A DNA stretch of 64,000 nt, taken from NCBI RefSeq assembly GCF_003151075.1, contig NZ_CP029482.1, positions 5,456,001-5,520,000 on the forward strand, read 5' to 3'. The stretch comes from Pseudomonas sp. 31-12. GTDB taxonomy: Bacteria; Pseudomonadota; Gammaproteobacteria; Pseudomonadales; Pseudomonadaceae. The position numbers and the translations under genes are program-made. The notes below the pieces were generated by a model. It saw nothing but the letters and a program-made list of their open reading frames with translations. It did no database searches and had not been told where the DNA came from. Positions 1 to 8,508 of this stretch are shown in pieces (the stretch's first letter is position 1; each line of letters starts with the position of its first letter).

Positions 1-1744
1 CCGGCGGGATGGCAACGGCTTCGGAAAATTGAGAGTTTACCCATTGCCGGGCGGTGAGGTCGGGATAGGTACCGGGGCTCAGCGGTACACGCTCCGTCCA
101 GCCACGTGAAGGAAGCACGTTGGCTTTCACTATCACGTCCGCTGGCTCAACTCCCTTGCCCTTGAAAATGTTCACCTGGACTACGGCATTGCCCCACTGA
201 TGACCTGATCCCGAAAAGGTTACATTCAGGTCGTTGACAGTGGGATTCGCGACGATCGGTTCGGGAGTGGGGACAGTGACGTCGACAAAAGGGGTCCAAC
301 CGTTGCTGTAAATAAGCCCGCTTCCTCCATCAGAGACGCTTTGTCTACAGGAGAATGCGTATTTGTTTGGGACCAAAGTGGCCGGGATTGCAATCCTCCA
401 CTGACCAGCATCGACCGGTGTAGTAAGGTAGTTCCAGTCGATGTTGTAGAGAGTAATGTGAACTTGAACGCCGGTGCCTCTATACCCGGTACCGAACAGC
501 TCTATACGATCATCAACCGGCTCGAATCGGAGGGTGGGGCTCGGCGGCCGAACATGATAGACACGCGATGCCGTCCGTTCGGATATCGCCGGACCGTAGA
601 GCTGTGCTGTTGTAAGAACATGGCGACCAGGAGCCAAGAATACATCCGCAGACCATCTGCCATCTACAACCCACCCGCTGCCGATCCTCTCCTCCGATAC
701 ATTGGGGAATACAAATACGGCATGTCCAGTAATACCTGTATGCCCCGTCCCCGTGATGCGCGGATTCATTTCTACTTCTGAAGGGCCATCGAAAGCAGGT
801 GGAGCCAGTAGAAATGGTACCACCCGCGTCCAGACATCTTCGCCTGACCGAGTGTGCCGAACCATAAGAGTTTGCAAACCGCCATAAGGATAGTGACGCT
901 TGGCATCAACCGTTATCGGTCCCCAATTGCCGTCGTTTCTTACATCGGCTTGTCCCAAATTAACGGTACGATTATGATTCCAGACTTGAATTTGTTCACC
1001 GGTCGCCCCCCTTCCTTTCAATTGGATCGAACTACTGAGCGGCATTACAGCGCCCGGAGCGGGGGAATCAACAGTAGGCGCTTTGAGGCAGTTTATTTTT
1101 TTCAAGGGGGAATAAACAACGGGAGAATAAGCAACCCGCTGTTCGATATTAACTTCATGCTTCCCCCAAAGTACATCATCGCGCAGTTTGAGTGAGAATC
1201 TATTATTCTCTCCGACTGTTTTCATTTCACTCATTTCTGAGCCAGAACCTGATCGCACAACCTTCACCTGACTTCCAGCACCAGCAGTGCCTGTAACTAA
1301 ATCAATAACTACTTGCTCATCAGCTCCATCAATAACGGATGGCTGTTTTACATTGATATGTTTGTATCCTGTTTTGGACCAGTGGCCTTTGTAACTCCAC
1401 TGCGTTTGATAGTAACCTGGCCCCTCCGGAAGGTTTGGAACATCAAGAGTATTCCATTCCACACCTTTATACCATTGCCCAACAACCACATCCCGGACCA
1501 CAACACCAGACACATATTTAATCCAGACTTGATGCGAACCATCGCTTTGCGGAACGTTAAACACAATACGTGAAGTCGTTGCACTATCTTCCGTATATTC
1601 ATCACGTTGGACCTGCAACTTATCCACATCCAAATTTACTGTTCCGCCCTCATCAGAAAGTTTGCTAACGGCATTGGATTGAAGCGGTTCTTCATCGTTA
1701 CCATTAATCAATGAATTAACAGATATATCCTTTTCGTCTGACAT
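1..1744 (-). CDS. Large Ig-like repeat surface/secreted protein, 5' part (runs off left edge)
   Basis: The frame is open for 581 codons from the ATG at 1744 to the window edge, so the C-terminus is missing. The product begins MSDEKDISVNSLINGNDEEP and then shows repeated beta-rich modules of roughly 90 residues, each with an aromatic/glycine turn such as GQWRIAIP, DGRWSADVF or DGNWGPITV followed by a proline-rich linker (e.g. APPAFDGP, RPPSPTLR). This is the look of bacterial Ig-like or carbohydrate-binding repeat proteins; no catalytic domain is visible. A second in-frame ATG lies at 1747; 1744 is preferred because GAGGAG sits 7 nt upstream. The first 500 bp are clearly more AT-rich than the neighbourhood, suggesting acquisition. 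A CTGTCAGAT-type site upstream matches one in front of the Tc toxin genes at 11.9 kb, which suggests shared control. The function is not established. Confidence 0.8.
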   Translation of the reverse strand, partial: MSDEKDISVNSLINGNDEEPLQSNAVSKLSDEGGTVNLDVDKLQVQRDEYTEDSATTSRIVFNVPQSDGSHQVWIKYVSGVVVRDVVVGQWYKGVEWNTLDVPNLPEGPGYYQTQWSYKGHWSKTGYKHINVKQPSVIDGADEQVVIDLVTGTAGAGSQVKVVRSGSGSEMSEMKTVGENNRFSLKLRDDVLWGKHEVNIEQRVAYSPVVYSPLKKINCLKAPTVDSPAPGAVMPLSSSIQLKGRGATGEQIQVWNHNRTVNLGQADVRNDGNWGPITVDAKRHYPYGGLQTLMVRHTRSGEDVWTRVVPFLLAPPAFDGPSEVEMNPRITGTGHTGITGHAVFVFPNVSEERIGSGWVVDGRWSADVFLAPGRHVLTTAQLYGPAISERTASRVYHVRPPSPTLRFEPVDDRIELFGTGYRGTGVQVHITLYNIDWNYLTTPVDAGQWRIAIPATLVPNKYAFSCRQSVSDGGSGLIYSNGWTPFVDVTVPTPEPIVANPTVNDLNVTFSGSGHQWGNAVVQVNIFKGKGVEPADVIVKANVLPSRGWTERVPLSPGTYPDLTARQWVNSQFSEAVAIPP

Positions 1745-1820
1745 CATCCCGCTCCTCTGCCCAGACTGTTGAAATACCCCAAGGCTTCCTTTTTACGTCG
1801 CGTACTGGGATGCTGCCTAC

Positions 1821-1836
1821 CTGTAAAATCTGACAG
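1821..1836 (-). promoter_or_regulatory. Imperfect palindrome upstream of the Ig-repeat gene (shared with tcB)
   Basis: On the minus strand this reads CTGTCAGATTTTACAG, 14 of 16 bases identical to the core of the perfect palindrome at 11799-11816. It lies 77 bp upstream of the start at 1744; the tcB copy lies about 91 bp upstream of its start. Similar position and sequence suggest an operator for one common regulator; this is inference from two sites. Confidence 0.5.
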
Positions 1837-1950
1837 TTCCGACAAACGGCACAGCCACGCATTTACACATTCACGGTGATTTTCAAAGGCTTGGGCAAGT
1901 GACTACAGCGCCTTGCGCAACGGACTACACATCCGCCAGAATCCGCCGGC

Positions 1951-1979
1951 TTGTGCGCCTTGGCCTTGCCCCGTAACTT
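1951..1979 (+). promoter_or_regulatory. Candidate sigma-70 promoter of the DUF6124-type gene
   Basis: TTGTGC (1951-1956), a 17-bp spacer, then TAACTT (1974-1979). The -10 lies 7 bp before the first conserved hairpin of the leader. The second copy of this leader (49 kb, minus strand) has TTGCCG, an 18-bp spacer and TAACCT at the matching place, which supports a transcript starting at or just before the hairpin. Confidence 0.45.
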
Positions 1980-1986
1980 GATCCGT

Positions 1987-2211
1987 GTCGCTGCCAATCA
2001 GCGATCGGGTTTAGTCGCCCGGCGGTTCGATACATGTGTATAAGCGTCATCCAGTCGGGTATTCCCTATCCCCGCACTTGATGGTGGCTGTTCGCAGGGC
2101 GCCCTCGGGCGCGCCGGAATTCGTATCTCCGCCGGTCGACTAACCTGCTTACAGCCGCCACCCCCCTCGTTTAGTCGCGAGATGGTGGCAGCCCTATAAC
2201 GGAGATCGATC
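1987..2211 (+). promoter_or_regulatory. Structured 5' leader of the DUF6124-type gene (copy A)
   Basis: Elements in order: hairpin P1 GTCGCTG/CAGCGAT (1987-1993, 1999-2005); hairpin P2 CGGG/CCCG whose loop is TTTAGTCG (2010-2017); the conserved linear block GTCATCCAGT (2046-2055); a GGTGGCTGT arm near 2082; GC hairpin near 2098-2115; CGACTAA (2137-2143); ACAGCCGCCACC (2151-2162); TTTAGTCG again (2170-2177); GGTGGCAGCC (2184-2193). CGACTAA pairs with the downstream TTAGTCG and could instead pair with the P2 loop. Nearly all elements recur in order in front of the paralogue at 49 kb, with compensatory changes. The ribosome-binding site ACGGAG lies after the last element. A regulatory RNA is inferred. 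Confidence 0.6.
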
Positions 2212-2586
2212 ATGTTCAAACCAACACCCAATCCACCCCCCGAAACCGACCCGGTTTCCCCCTACGCCAGCCTCGACTCAAGAAAGCTCCACGCCGCCGC
2301 CGACAAGGCGCTCGACCATTACCTCAAACCCGACGTCGAATCCCTTCGCTCTTCCCAGGACCGCGCCATGAAAATGTTCGCCGTTGCCCCAGACGCCAAT
2401 CCCGAAGCCTTGACCATCGAGACCTACGAAACGTTTTCGACGGTCAGCATTCTGCTGCTCGACCTGGCAGAAAGCCTGGAGGACAAGCCGCGGCATCTGG
2501 CGATGGCGATTTACCGGATGAGTGAGCTGGGGTTGATGCTGGTGGAGCGGTCGCTGGATAACGAGCAGGCGATTAAAACAACGTAG
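2212..2586 (+). CDS. DUF6124-type small protein (copy A)
   Basis: A 124-residue soluble protein starting MFKPTPNPPPETDPVSPYAS, followed by an alpha-helical region with no signal peptide, membrane segment or catalytic motif. The N-terminal proline-rich PNPP motif, the phrase ALDHYLKP near residue 36 and the helical C-terminus ending in an acidic stretch place it with the small Pseudomonas-restricted proteins I know as DUF6124/DUF3077-like; the family function is unknown to me. A paralogue lies at 48879-49250 on the other strand. ATG 2212 follows ACGGAG by 8 nt. The 225-nt structured leader suggests post-transcriptional control. A REP pair follows the stop. Confidence 0.8.
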   Translation: MFKPTPNPPPETDPVSPYASLDSRKLHAAADKALDHYLKPDVESLRSSQDRAMKMFAVAPDANPEALTIETYETFSTVSILLLDLAESLEDKPRHLAMAIYRMSELGLMLVERSLDNEQAIKTT

Positions 2587-2618
2587 GGTTTAGCCTTTTA
2601 TTTGTTGCTGTCTATGCT

Positions 2619-2720
2619 GACGCCATCGCGGGCAAGCCCGCTCCCACAGGGTTATTCGGTGAACACAAAACCTGCGTTCAACTCGAAACTTGTGGGAGCG
2701 GGCTTGCCCGCGATGGCGTC
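2619..2720. repeat. REP pair (inverted)
   Basis: Two REP copies in inverted orientation: GACGCCATCGCGGGCAAGCC at the left and its reverse complement ending at 2720, with a spacer of about 40 bp. It lies between convergent genes and probably protects or terminates both 3' ends. Confidence 0.9.
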
Positions 2721-2739
2721 AGTAGGTGCGCCGCAGATT

Positions 2740-3099
2740 TCAGGCCGAAGCCGGCAACGGCTGAAAACTGAAATACTGCGTCAACGCCTCCATCAGTTGC
2801 CCATACTCCGGCGGTGCCCGTTGCAGGCTGAACCCGGCGTCGTAATGGTGGGGTGTTTCATCTTCATGGCACCACAGGCAACACGCCGTCAGGTCAATGA
2901 CCTGCTGGCAGCCGTCGCTGGTGGGGATTTTCAATCGCAGGTCAAAGTCGACGCCCACCATCATGGGCAATTGGCTGATGAGCATCAGCCCGTCAGTGGA
3001 CACATTGCCCAGAAAGCCGATGGGTTTGTCGGTGACACTGTTGAACACTTTCAGGAAATACGGCAGTTGATGCCGCTCGATCCGGCGGTCGGTAAACAT
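2740..3099 (-). CDS. PilZ-domain c-di-GMP-binding protein
   Basis: A 119-residue single-domain protein. The PilZ signature is complete: RRIER in MFTDRRIERHQLPYF (the RxxxR motif, near residue 4) and NVSTDG (the D/NxSxxG motif, near residue 31), followed by the beta-barrel. It should bind c-di-GMP and act as a cytoplasmic effector; the partner is not evident. The ATG at 3099 is chosen because the product then starts a few residues before RRIER as in related proteins; an in-frame GTG at 3138 would add 13 residues. Neither has a strong ribosome-binding site. Two c-di-GMP enzymes (sadC and bifA) are encoded elsewhere in the window. Confidence 0.85.
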   Translation of the reverse strand: MFTDRRIERHQLPYFLKVFNSVTDKPIGFLGNVSTDGLMLISQLPMMVGVDFDLRLKIPTSDGCQQVIDLTACCLWCHEDETPHHYDAGFSLQRAPPEYGQLMEALTQYFSFQPLPASA

Positions 3100-3336
3100 G
3101 CGCAGTTGGCCCAGCAAGGCCCTTAAGCAGGGCCGCACTAATGCTTCGGAACGTGCCGGCTTCTTTATAAACCTGGGCGCGCTCTCCCCGATCCCGGTGC
3201 GTCAGTCCCTACATCGCTGACGCATACTCCTGCCGATCACAGGTATGACCTCGGTCTGGAGGCGAGGCTCTAAAACCGATCTCTTGGACTATAGCTCACC
3301 ACCGCCGGGCGGCCAGCCTTTGCATGATAGCGGCTA

Positions 3337-3711
3337 TCAGAACCGTGTCGGGCGCACGGCCGCCGCGCTGCGCGTCGGGTAATGGCCCAGGCTCTGCAAG
3401 GTTTCCAGGCGGGCGCGGGCGCGGTAGGCGTATTCGCTTTGCGGGTACGACGCCATGATGAATTGATACGTTTGGGCCGCATCGATGAACAGCTTCTGCC
3501 GTTCCAGGCACTGGCCGCGCATCATCGACACTTCCGGCCACACATAAGGCCGCGCACGACTGGAGCGTTCGACTTTCGACAGTTCGAGCATGACTTGCTC
3601 GCAATTGCCGCGATCGTAAGCGCTGTAGGCGTTATTCAAATGATGGTTCATCGACCAACGGGCGCAGCCCGTCACACTGAGGGCAAGCACGGCAATGAGC
3701 GCGAATCGCAT
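3337..3711 (-). CDS. Small TPR-like lipoprotein
   Basis: A 124-residue protein with a lipoprotein signal peptide (MRFALIAVLALSVTGC; lipobox VTGC, Cys16) followed by helical hairpins typical of tetratricopeptide repeats (AYSAYDRGNCEQVMLELSKV and AAQTYQFIMASYPQSEYAYR). The second stretch is the usual pattern of an outer-membrane assembly or scaffold TPR. It is probably anchored in the outer membrane; no enzyme motif is present. It is transcribed divergently from pykA and is separated from the PilZ gene downstream by about 240 bp in which I see no gene. Confidence 0.8.
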   Translation of the reverse strand: MRFALIAVLALSVTGCARWSMNHHLNNAYSAYDRGNCEQVMLELSKVERSSRARPYVWPEVSMMRGQCLERQKLFIDAAQTYQFIMASYPQSEYAYRARARLETLQSLGHYPTRSAAAVRPTRF

Positions 3712-3868
3712 GGGGGTTCTCCTGTCTTGAGCTCTGTATCGACCCGCTTCGCAAAATCTTCAGGAATGTTCGTTTAAAGAAACAAACGAATAAGTAGTGC
3801 ACATGAACAATGACTACAACCGGAGACCATAGTAGCCTCACTCAGCGCTTGAACTCAGGAGTCTATGC

Positions 3869-5320
3869 ATGTCCGTCCGTCGCACCAAAATCGTCGCTAC
3901 CCTTGGCCCGGCCAGTAACTCGCCGGAAGTTCTCGAACAGCTGATTCTGGCTGGCCTGGACGTCGCCCGCCTGAACTTCTCCCACGGCACCCCCGACGAG
4001 CACAAGGCTCGCGCGAAGCTGGTGCGTGACCTCGCTGCCAAGCACGGCCGCTTCGTCGCCCTGCTGGGTGACCTGCAAGGCCCGAAAATCCGTATCGCCA
4101 AATTCGCCAACAAGAAGATCGAGCTGAAGATCGGTGATCAATTCACCTTCTCCACCAGCCATCCGTTGACCGAAGGCAATCAGCAAGTGGTCGGCATCGA
4201 CTACCCGGACCTGGTCAAGGATTGCGGCGTGGGCGACGAGCTGCTGCTCGACGACGGCCGTGTGGTGATGCGCGTTGATACCGCCAATGCCACCGAGCTC
4301 AATTGCACCGTGCTGATCGGCGGCCCGCTGTCCGACCATAAAGGCATCAACCGTCGCGGCGGTGGCCTGACCGCTCCGGCTCTGACCGAGAAAGACAAGG
4401 CCGACATCAAGCTCGCTGCCGAGATGGAAGTCGACTACCTCGCCGTGTCCTTCCCGCGTGACGCCGCCGACATGGAATACGCCCGTCAACTGCGCGACGA
4501 GGCCGGCGGTACTGCCTGGCTGGTGGCGAAGATCGAACGTGCCGAAGCGGTGGCCGACGACGACACTCTCGATGCGCTGATCAAAGCCTCCGACGCTGTG
4601 ATGGTGGCTCGTGGTGACCTCGGTGTGGAAATCGGCGACGCCGAGCTGGTGGGCATCCAGAAGAAAATCATTCTGCACGCACGCCGCCACAACAAGGCTG
4701 TGATCGTGGCGACCCAGATGATGGAGTCGATGATCCAGAACCCGATGCCGACCCGCGCCGAAGTGTCCGACGTGGCTAACGCCGTGCTCGACTACACCGA
4801 CGCCGTAATGCTGTCGGCGGAAAGTGCTGCGGGCCTGTATCCACTGGAAGCCGTGCAGGCGATGGCGCGCATCTGCGTCGGCGCTGAAAAGCACCCGACC
4901 AGCAAGACCTCCAGTCACCGCATCGGCAAGGTCTTCGAAAGCTGCGACCAGTCCATTGCCCTGGCGGCCATGTACACCGCCAACCACTTTCCGGGCGTGA
5001 AAGCGATCATCGCTCTGACCGAAAGTGGCTACACGCCGTTGATCATGTCGCGCATCCGATCTTCGGTGCCGATCTACGCGTTTTCCCCGCACCGCGAAAC
5101 CCAGGCCCGCGCAGCCATGTTCCGTGGCGTCTACACCGTACCGTTCGACCCGGCATCGCTGCCGCCTGAGCAAGTCAGCCAGGCTGCGATCGACGAGTTG
5201 TTGAAACGCGGTGTTGTGGAGAAAGGCGACTGGGTCATCCTGACCAAGGGCGATAGCTACCACACCATCGGCGGCACCAACGGGATGAAAATCCTGCACG
5301 TTGGCGACCCGATGGTCTGA
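3869..5320 (+). CDS. pykA: Pyruvate kinase
   Basis: A 483-residue enzyme converting phosphoenolpyruvate and ADP to pyruvate and ATP, the last step of lower glycolysis / Entner-Doudoroff flow. The N-terminus RRTKIVATLGPAS and LNFSHG are the nucleotide/substrate-binding segments, LGDLQGPKIRI carries the hairpin before the B domain, KIERAEAV holds the catalytic Lys/Glu region, and MVARGDLGVEIG plus TQMMESM are the Mg/K-binding blocks. The C-terminal allosteric domain is present. Length fits the PykA (type II) class. It is followed by a strong terminator and a REP pair. In the PAO1 order I recall, pykA also precedes this crotonase/ferredoxin-reductase/sadC/fumarase block. Confidence 0.96.
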   Translation: MSVRRTKIVATLGPASNSPEVLEQLILAGLDVARLNFSHGTPDEHKARAKLVRDLAAKHGRFVALLGDLQGPKIRIAKFANKKIELKIGDQFTFSTSHPLTEGNQQVVGIDYPDLVKDCGVGDELLLDDGRVVMRVDTANATELNCTVLIGGPLSDHKGINRRGGGLTAPALTEKDKADIKLAAEMEVDYLAVSFPRDAADMEYARQLRDEAGGTAWLVAKIERAEAVADDDTLDALIKASDAVMVARGDLGVEIGDAELVGIQKKIILHARRHNKAVIVATQMMESMIQNPMPTRAEVSDVANAVLDYTDAVMLSAESAAGLYPLEAVQAMARICVGAEKHPTSKTSSHRIGKVFESCDQSIALAAMYTANHFPGVKAIIALTESGYTPLIMSRIRSSVPIYAFSPHRETQARAAMFRGVYTVPFDPASLPPEQVSQAAIDELLKRGVVEKGDWVILTKGDSYHTIGGTNGMKILHVGDPMV

Positions 5321-5342
5321 GTGACCGGTTGCTGAAAAACAA

Positions 5343-5376
5343 AAAGCCCTGCCATGTGAATGGCAGGGCTTTTTGG
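5343..5376 (+). terminator. pykA rho-independent terminator
   Basis: AAGCCCTGCCATgtgaATGGCAGGGCTT hairpin followed by TTTTGGTTTTT, 20 bp after the pykA stop. Confidence 0.92.
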
Positions 5377-5400
5377 TTTTTGATCCTTGAAGTGTGTGGT

Positions 5401-5516
5401 CTGGGCTGACGCCTTCGCGGGCAAGCCCGCTCCCACAGTGATGGGTGGTGATCACAAAACAGGAGTACGACACAAATCCTGTGGGAGCGGGCTTGCCCGC
5501 GAAGGCGTCAGCCCAG
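5401..5516. repeat. REP pair with 38-bp perfect arms
   Basis: Arms begin CTGGGCTGACGCCTTCGCGG at 5401 and end with the exact reverse complement at 5516; the arms match over about 38 bp around a 40-bp spacer. It lies between the convergent pykA and crotonase genes. Confidence 0.92.
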
Positions 5517-5526
5517 TCACCTCACT

Positions 5527-6276
5527 TCAATGCCGGCTGATAAAGGCTGACAACGCCGCCAACGCCTCCGGTGAACGCAACCGCTGAGTGAACAACGCGC
5601 CCTCCTCTTCGATCACTTTGCGCAATTGTTCCCGGTCCGGCGCTTTCATCAATTGCTTGCTGATGCGCACCGCTTCCGGCGGCAACGATTCGAAGCGCAA
5701 CGCCATCTCCCGCGCCTTGGCCAACGCCGCGTCGCCACTGCCCAACGCTTCGGTCGCAATGCCCCAGGCGGCAGCCTGTTCTCCGCTGAAGCTCTCGCCG
5801 AGTAGCAACAGCTCCGCCGCTTTGGCATGCCCGAGCAATCGCGGCAGGATCAGGCTGGAACCAAACTCAGGACACAACCCGAGATTCACGAATGGCATCC
5901 GCAAACGCGCATCCCGACTGACATACACCAGATCGCAATGCAGCAACATCGTCGTGCCGATCCCCACCGCCGCGCCCGCCACAGCAGCGATCACCGGTTT
6001 GCGGCATTCCAGCAAGTTGAGCATGAAGTGGAACACCGGGCTGTCGAGGTTGCCCGGCGGTTGCTGGATGAAGTCGGCGATGTCGTTGCCGGCGGTGAAG
6101 CACTCGGCGCTGCCGGTGATCAGCACGGCGTTGATTTCAGGGTCGGTGTCGGCCTGTTTCAGCGCCTCGGCCAAGCGGCTGTACATGGCGCGGGTCAGGG
6201 CGTTTTTCTTCTCGGGGCGATTCAGGCGCAGGGTCAGCAAACCGCGTTCGCGTTCAACTTCAATGGCATTGGGCAT
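5527..6276 (-). CDS. Enoyl-CoA hydratase/isomerase (crotonase) family protein
   Basis: A 249-residue crotonase-fold protein. Visible family features: N-terminal TLRLNRPEKKNALT, the oxyanion-hole segment GNDIADF and AVAGAAVGIGTTM, and LGLCPEFGSS with the conserved Pro-Glu. The C-terminal helices are present, so it is full length. The substrate cannot be read from the sequence; crotonases of this type act on acyl-CoA thioesters. It is 31 bp downstream of a 2Fe-2S reductase gene and probably in one operon with it and sadC, an arrangement conserved with the PAO1 locus as I recall it. That suggests an oxidative or ring-cleavage role, but this is only inference. Confidence 0.9.
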   Translation of the reverse strand: MPNAIEVERERGLLTLRLNRPEKKNALTRAMYSRLAEALKQADTDPEINAVLITGSAECFTAGNDIADFIQQPPGNLDSPVFHFMLNLLECRKPVIAAVAGAAVGIGTTMLLHCDLVYVSRDARLRMPFVNLGLCPEFGSSLILPRLLGHAKAAELLLLGESFSGEQAAAWGIATEALGSGDAALAKAREMALRFESLPPEAVRISKQLMKAPDREQLRKVIEEEGALFTQRLRSPEALAALSAFISRH

Positions 6277-6307
6277 GGCGAGTCTCGCGTCGTTAAACGA
6301 TCAGCGC

Positions 6308-7243
6308 TCAACCACGGGGAACAAAGACATCCGCCAGCAGTTGGTTGCGCGGCAATCCGGCCAGGTACAAGCGCCGGGCAAAGGCGTCGACACTGTCTGG
6401 GGCTCCGCAGACTAAGGCCAGGGTTTGTCGGGAAACAAGCCGCAGTTGCGCCAACGCCTGCGGCAACTCGGCCGGGGTCCAGAATTCGACGCTGAGGTTT
6501 TCACGCACATCGCACATGGCTTGCAGGGGTTTGGCCAAGTAGTGCTCGCTGGCATCATGGGCGAGGTGAATGACGCGGATGGCGCCTTGATGATCTTGAC
6601 GCAACGCTTCGCGCAGTACACCGAACAACGGCCCCAACCCCGTGCCGGCAGCCATCAGCCACAGCGGCCGGGTGTTCCAGTCCGGGTCGTATTGCAACGC
6701 CCCGCCGCGCAGTTCGCCGAGGCGAATCGGGTCGCCGATTTTCAGCTGACGGGCCGCGTCGCTGAATTCTCCCGGCTGGCGGCAATCGAGGTGGAATTCC
6801 AGAAAGCGGTCTTCTTCCGGCAGGCTGGCCAAAGAGTAAGGCCGTGCCACGTTGCCGGCCCACAACACCAGATGCTGCCCGGCGCTGTAACGCAACGGCC
6901 GCTCGGTGGTCAGGCGCAGACGCAACACGCTGGCGCTCAACCAATCGACCGCAGCGACTTGCGCGGGGCGGCCGTCGACTTGCGGGTCGAAGGTATGCAC
7001 TTGCAGGTCTTCGATGATTTGACATTGGCAGGCCAGTCGCCAACCTTGTTGACGCTGATCAGCGCTCAAGGCATCGGGGCGGTTGTCGCCGGGCAATCCT
7101 TGGACGCATTGCACCAGGCAGGCATGGCAACTGCCGGCGCGGCAACTGTAGGGCACGGCCACGCCATTTTGATTCAGGGCGTCGAGCAGATTGCTGCCCG
7201 GCGCCACCGACCAGTGACGCTCGCCGACACGCAATTCAGGCAT
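6308..7243 (-). CDS. 2Fe-2S ferredoxin / FAD / NAD(P) reductase
   Basis: A 311-residue electron-transfer protein. An N-terminal plant-type ferredoxin domain has CRAGSCHAC (CxxxxCxxC, near residues 33-41) and a fourth Cys in CQCQ; then the FAD-binding motif RPYSLAS and the NAD(P)-binding AAGTGLGPL and CGAP segments. The order (Fd-FAD-NAD) is that of ring-hydroxylating oxygenase or monooxygenase reductases. ATG 7243 is preferred over ATG 7249 because GGGAG then lies 7 nt upstream; it starts just ahead of the sadC stop (7238-7236), so translation is likely coupled. No oxygenase component is nearby, so its partner is unknown. Confidence 0.9.
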   Translation of the reverse strand: MPELRVGERHWSVAPGSNLLDALNQNGVAVPYSCRAGSCHACLVQCVQGLPGDNRPDALSADQRQQGWRLACQCQIIEDLQVHTFDPQVDGRPAQVAAVDWLSASVLRLRLTTERPLRYSAGQHLVLWAGNVARPYSLASLPEEDRFLEFHLDCRQPGEFSDAARQLKIGDPIRLGELRGGALQYDPDWNTRPLWLMAAGTGLGPLFGVLREALRQDHQGAIRVIHLAHDASEHYLAKPLQAMCDVRENLSVEFWTPAELPQALAQLRLVSRQTLALVCGAPDSVDAFARRLYLAGLPRNQLLADVFVPRG

Positions 7244-8354
7244 CGACATTCTCCCACGCCGCCGCGCAGCGATTGCGGCCGTCACGCTTGGCGCGGTACA
7301 GCGCCTGATCGGCCCGCTGCAAGGCGTCGTCGAGATCGTCGCCCAGCTCCAGCAAGGTCATGCCGGCGGATAAACTGAGGTGGGCGACGTTGAGGCCGAT
7401 CAGTTCGACATCGGTGAAGGCAATGCGCAGCCGCTCACAACAAGAGGTCAGTCGTTCGGCGTTGCAGTCGGGCAACAGCAGCACGAATTCTTCGCCGCCA
7501 TAACGGGCCAGCACATCGCCCTCGCGCAGGCAGGCGGTGGCCACGCCGGCAAAGGCTTGCAGCACCTGATCGCCCGCAGCGTGGCCGTGAACGTCGTTGA
7601 TGCGCTTGAAATGGTCGAGGTCGATCAGCGCGAGGCCATGCACCACGCCCGCCTCCATCGCGTTCAGCTCGCGGGAGGCCAGGCGCAGGAAATGCCGGCG
7701 GTTGAACAGCCCGGTGAGTTCGTCGGTGGCGACCAGGTCTTCGAGCTGGCGCATCATCCCGCGCAGGGTGTCCTGATGCGCCTGCAAGGCAAACCGGCGT
7801 TGACGCATGCGCTGGCGCGAGGCCTGGACATAACGGGCGTAGAGCTCCAGCCAGATCAGCACGATGAACAGCACACAGACTTGCAACGCGGCCAACGCCG
7901 GGTCGTTCAACTCGAAGTGGTAACCCTCCCACAGCGTGATCGCGCTGAAACTGAAAAACACCAGCAGCGCACAGCGCACAAACGCACGACGGGAAAGGTG
8001 GAACAGCCCGAACAACATGATCAACAGGTAGAACACCAGGAACGCGCCGCGTGCCTCATCCAGATTGGCGATCAGCCATGTCTGCCAACCCAGGCCCATC
8101 AACACTTGCGCCTCGGTCAGGCTCGGGTCGGAAAACCGCAGGTTGCAGCCGCTGTAAAACACCGCGAACAACGCCCCCTGAGTGATCACCACCAGCGCAC
8201 TGCCGATGGCCATGCTGGTCAGGGGTTCGTCGTAATGCCCGGTGAAAAATGCCAGCCACAGCAAGACCAGAGCCAGGGCGTACGTGCCGGCTGCGAGGGC
8301 AAAGCGTTTGAGCAAAAGCCGTTGGATGGCGTTATGGGTCAATCGTTGACTCAC
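7236..8354 (-). CDS. sadC: Membrane diguanylate cyclase (SadC-like)
   Basis: A 372-residue protein. The N-terminal half has about six hydrophobic segments with short loops; the C-terminal half is a GGDEF domain with the active-site motif RYGGEEF (near residue 284) and an intact inhibitory I-site REGD five residues before it, so it should make c-di-GMP from 2 GTP and be product-inhibited. DELTGLFNRRHF and LIDLDHFKRIND are the standard upstream motifs. The name rests on domain layout and on synteny with the PAO1 pykA-to-fumarase block, where this position is sadC (my recollection). In P. aeruginosa SadC promotes surface attachment and its effect is opposed by BifA, which is also in this window at 50.6 kb. 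Confidence 0.85.
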   Translation of the reverse strand: MSQRLTHNAIQRLLLKRFALAAGTYALALVLLWLAFFTGHYDEPLTSMAIGSALVVITQGALFAVFYSGCNLRFSDPSLTEAQVLMGLGWQTWLIANLDEARGAFLVFYLLIMLFGLFHLSRRAFVRCALLVFFSFSAITLWEGYHFELNDPALAALQVCVLFIVLIWLELYARYVQASRQRMRQRRFALQAHQDTLRGMMRQLEDLVATDELTGLFNRRHFLRLASRELNAMEAGVVHGLALIDLDHFKRINDVHGHAAGDQVLQAFAGVATACLREGDVLARYGGEEFVLLLPDCNAERLTSCCERLRIAFTDVELIGLNVAHLSLSAGMTLLELGDDLDDALQRADQALYRAKRDGRNRCAAAWENVDA

Positions 8355-8508
8355 CGTGCGAAAGGAGGCTGATCGAGTGTCCTACTCTACAGACCGAATG
8401 CCACTTTAGTGGGGTGTCTGCTAAATGACCATTCAAATTTCGGGGCAGAAAACTGGCGTCAAAAGCATGTCCGGTTTTTACCTGGATCCTGGTCCTTGCC
8501 ACGGTCCT

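Noticed and set aside
2602..3126. Plus-strand frame of 174 codons across a REP and the PilZ gene
   Set aside because: It starts in a REP and is antisense to a complete PilZ domain.
3863..5473. A 536-codon open frame antisense to pykA
   Set aside because: It mirrors pykA codon structure (third-position GC bias creates long antisense frames), gives a His/Arg-rich product without known domains and has no ribosome-binding site.
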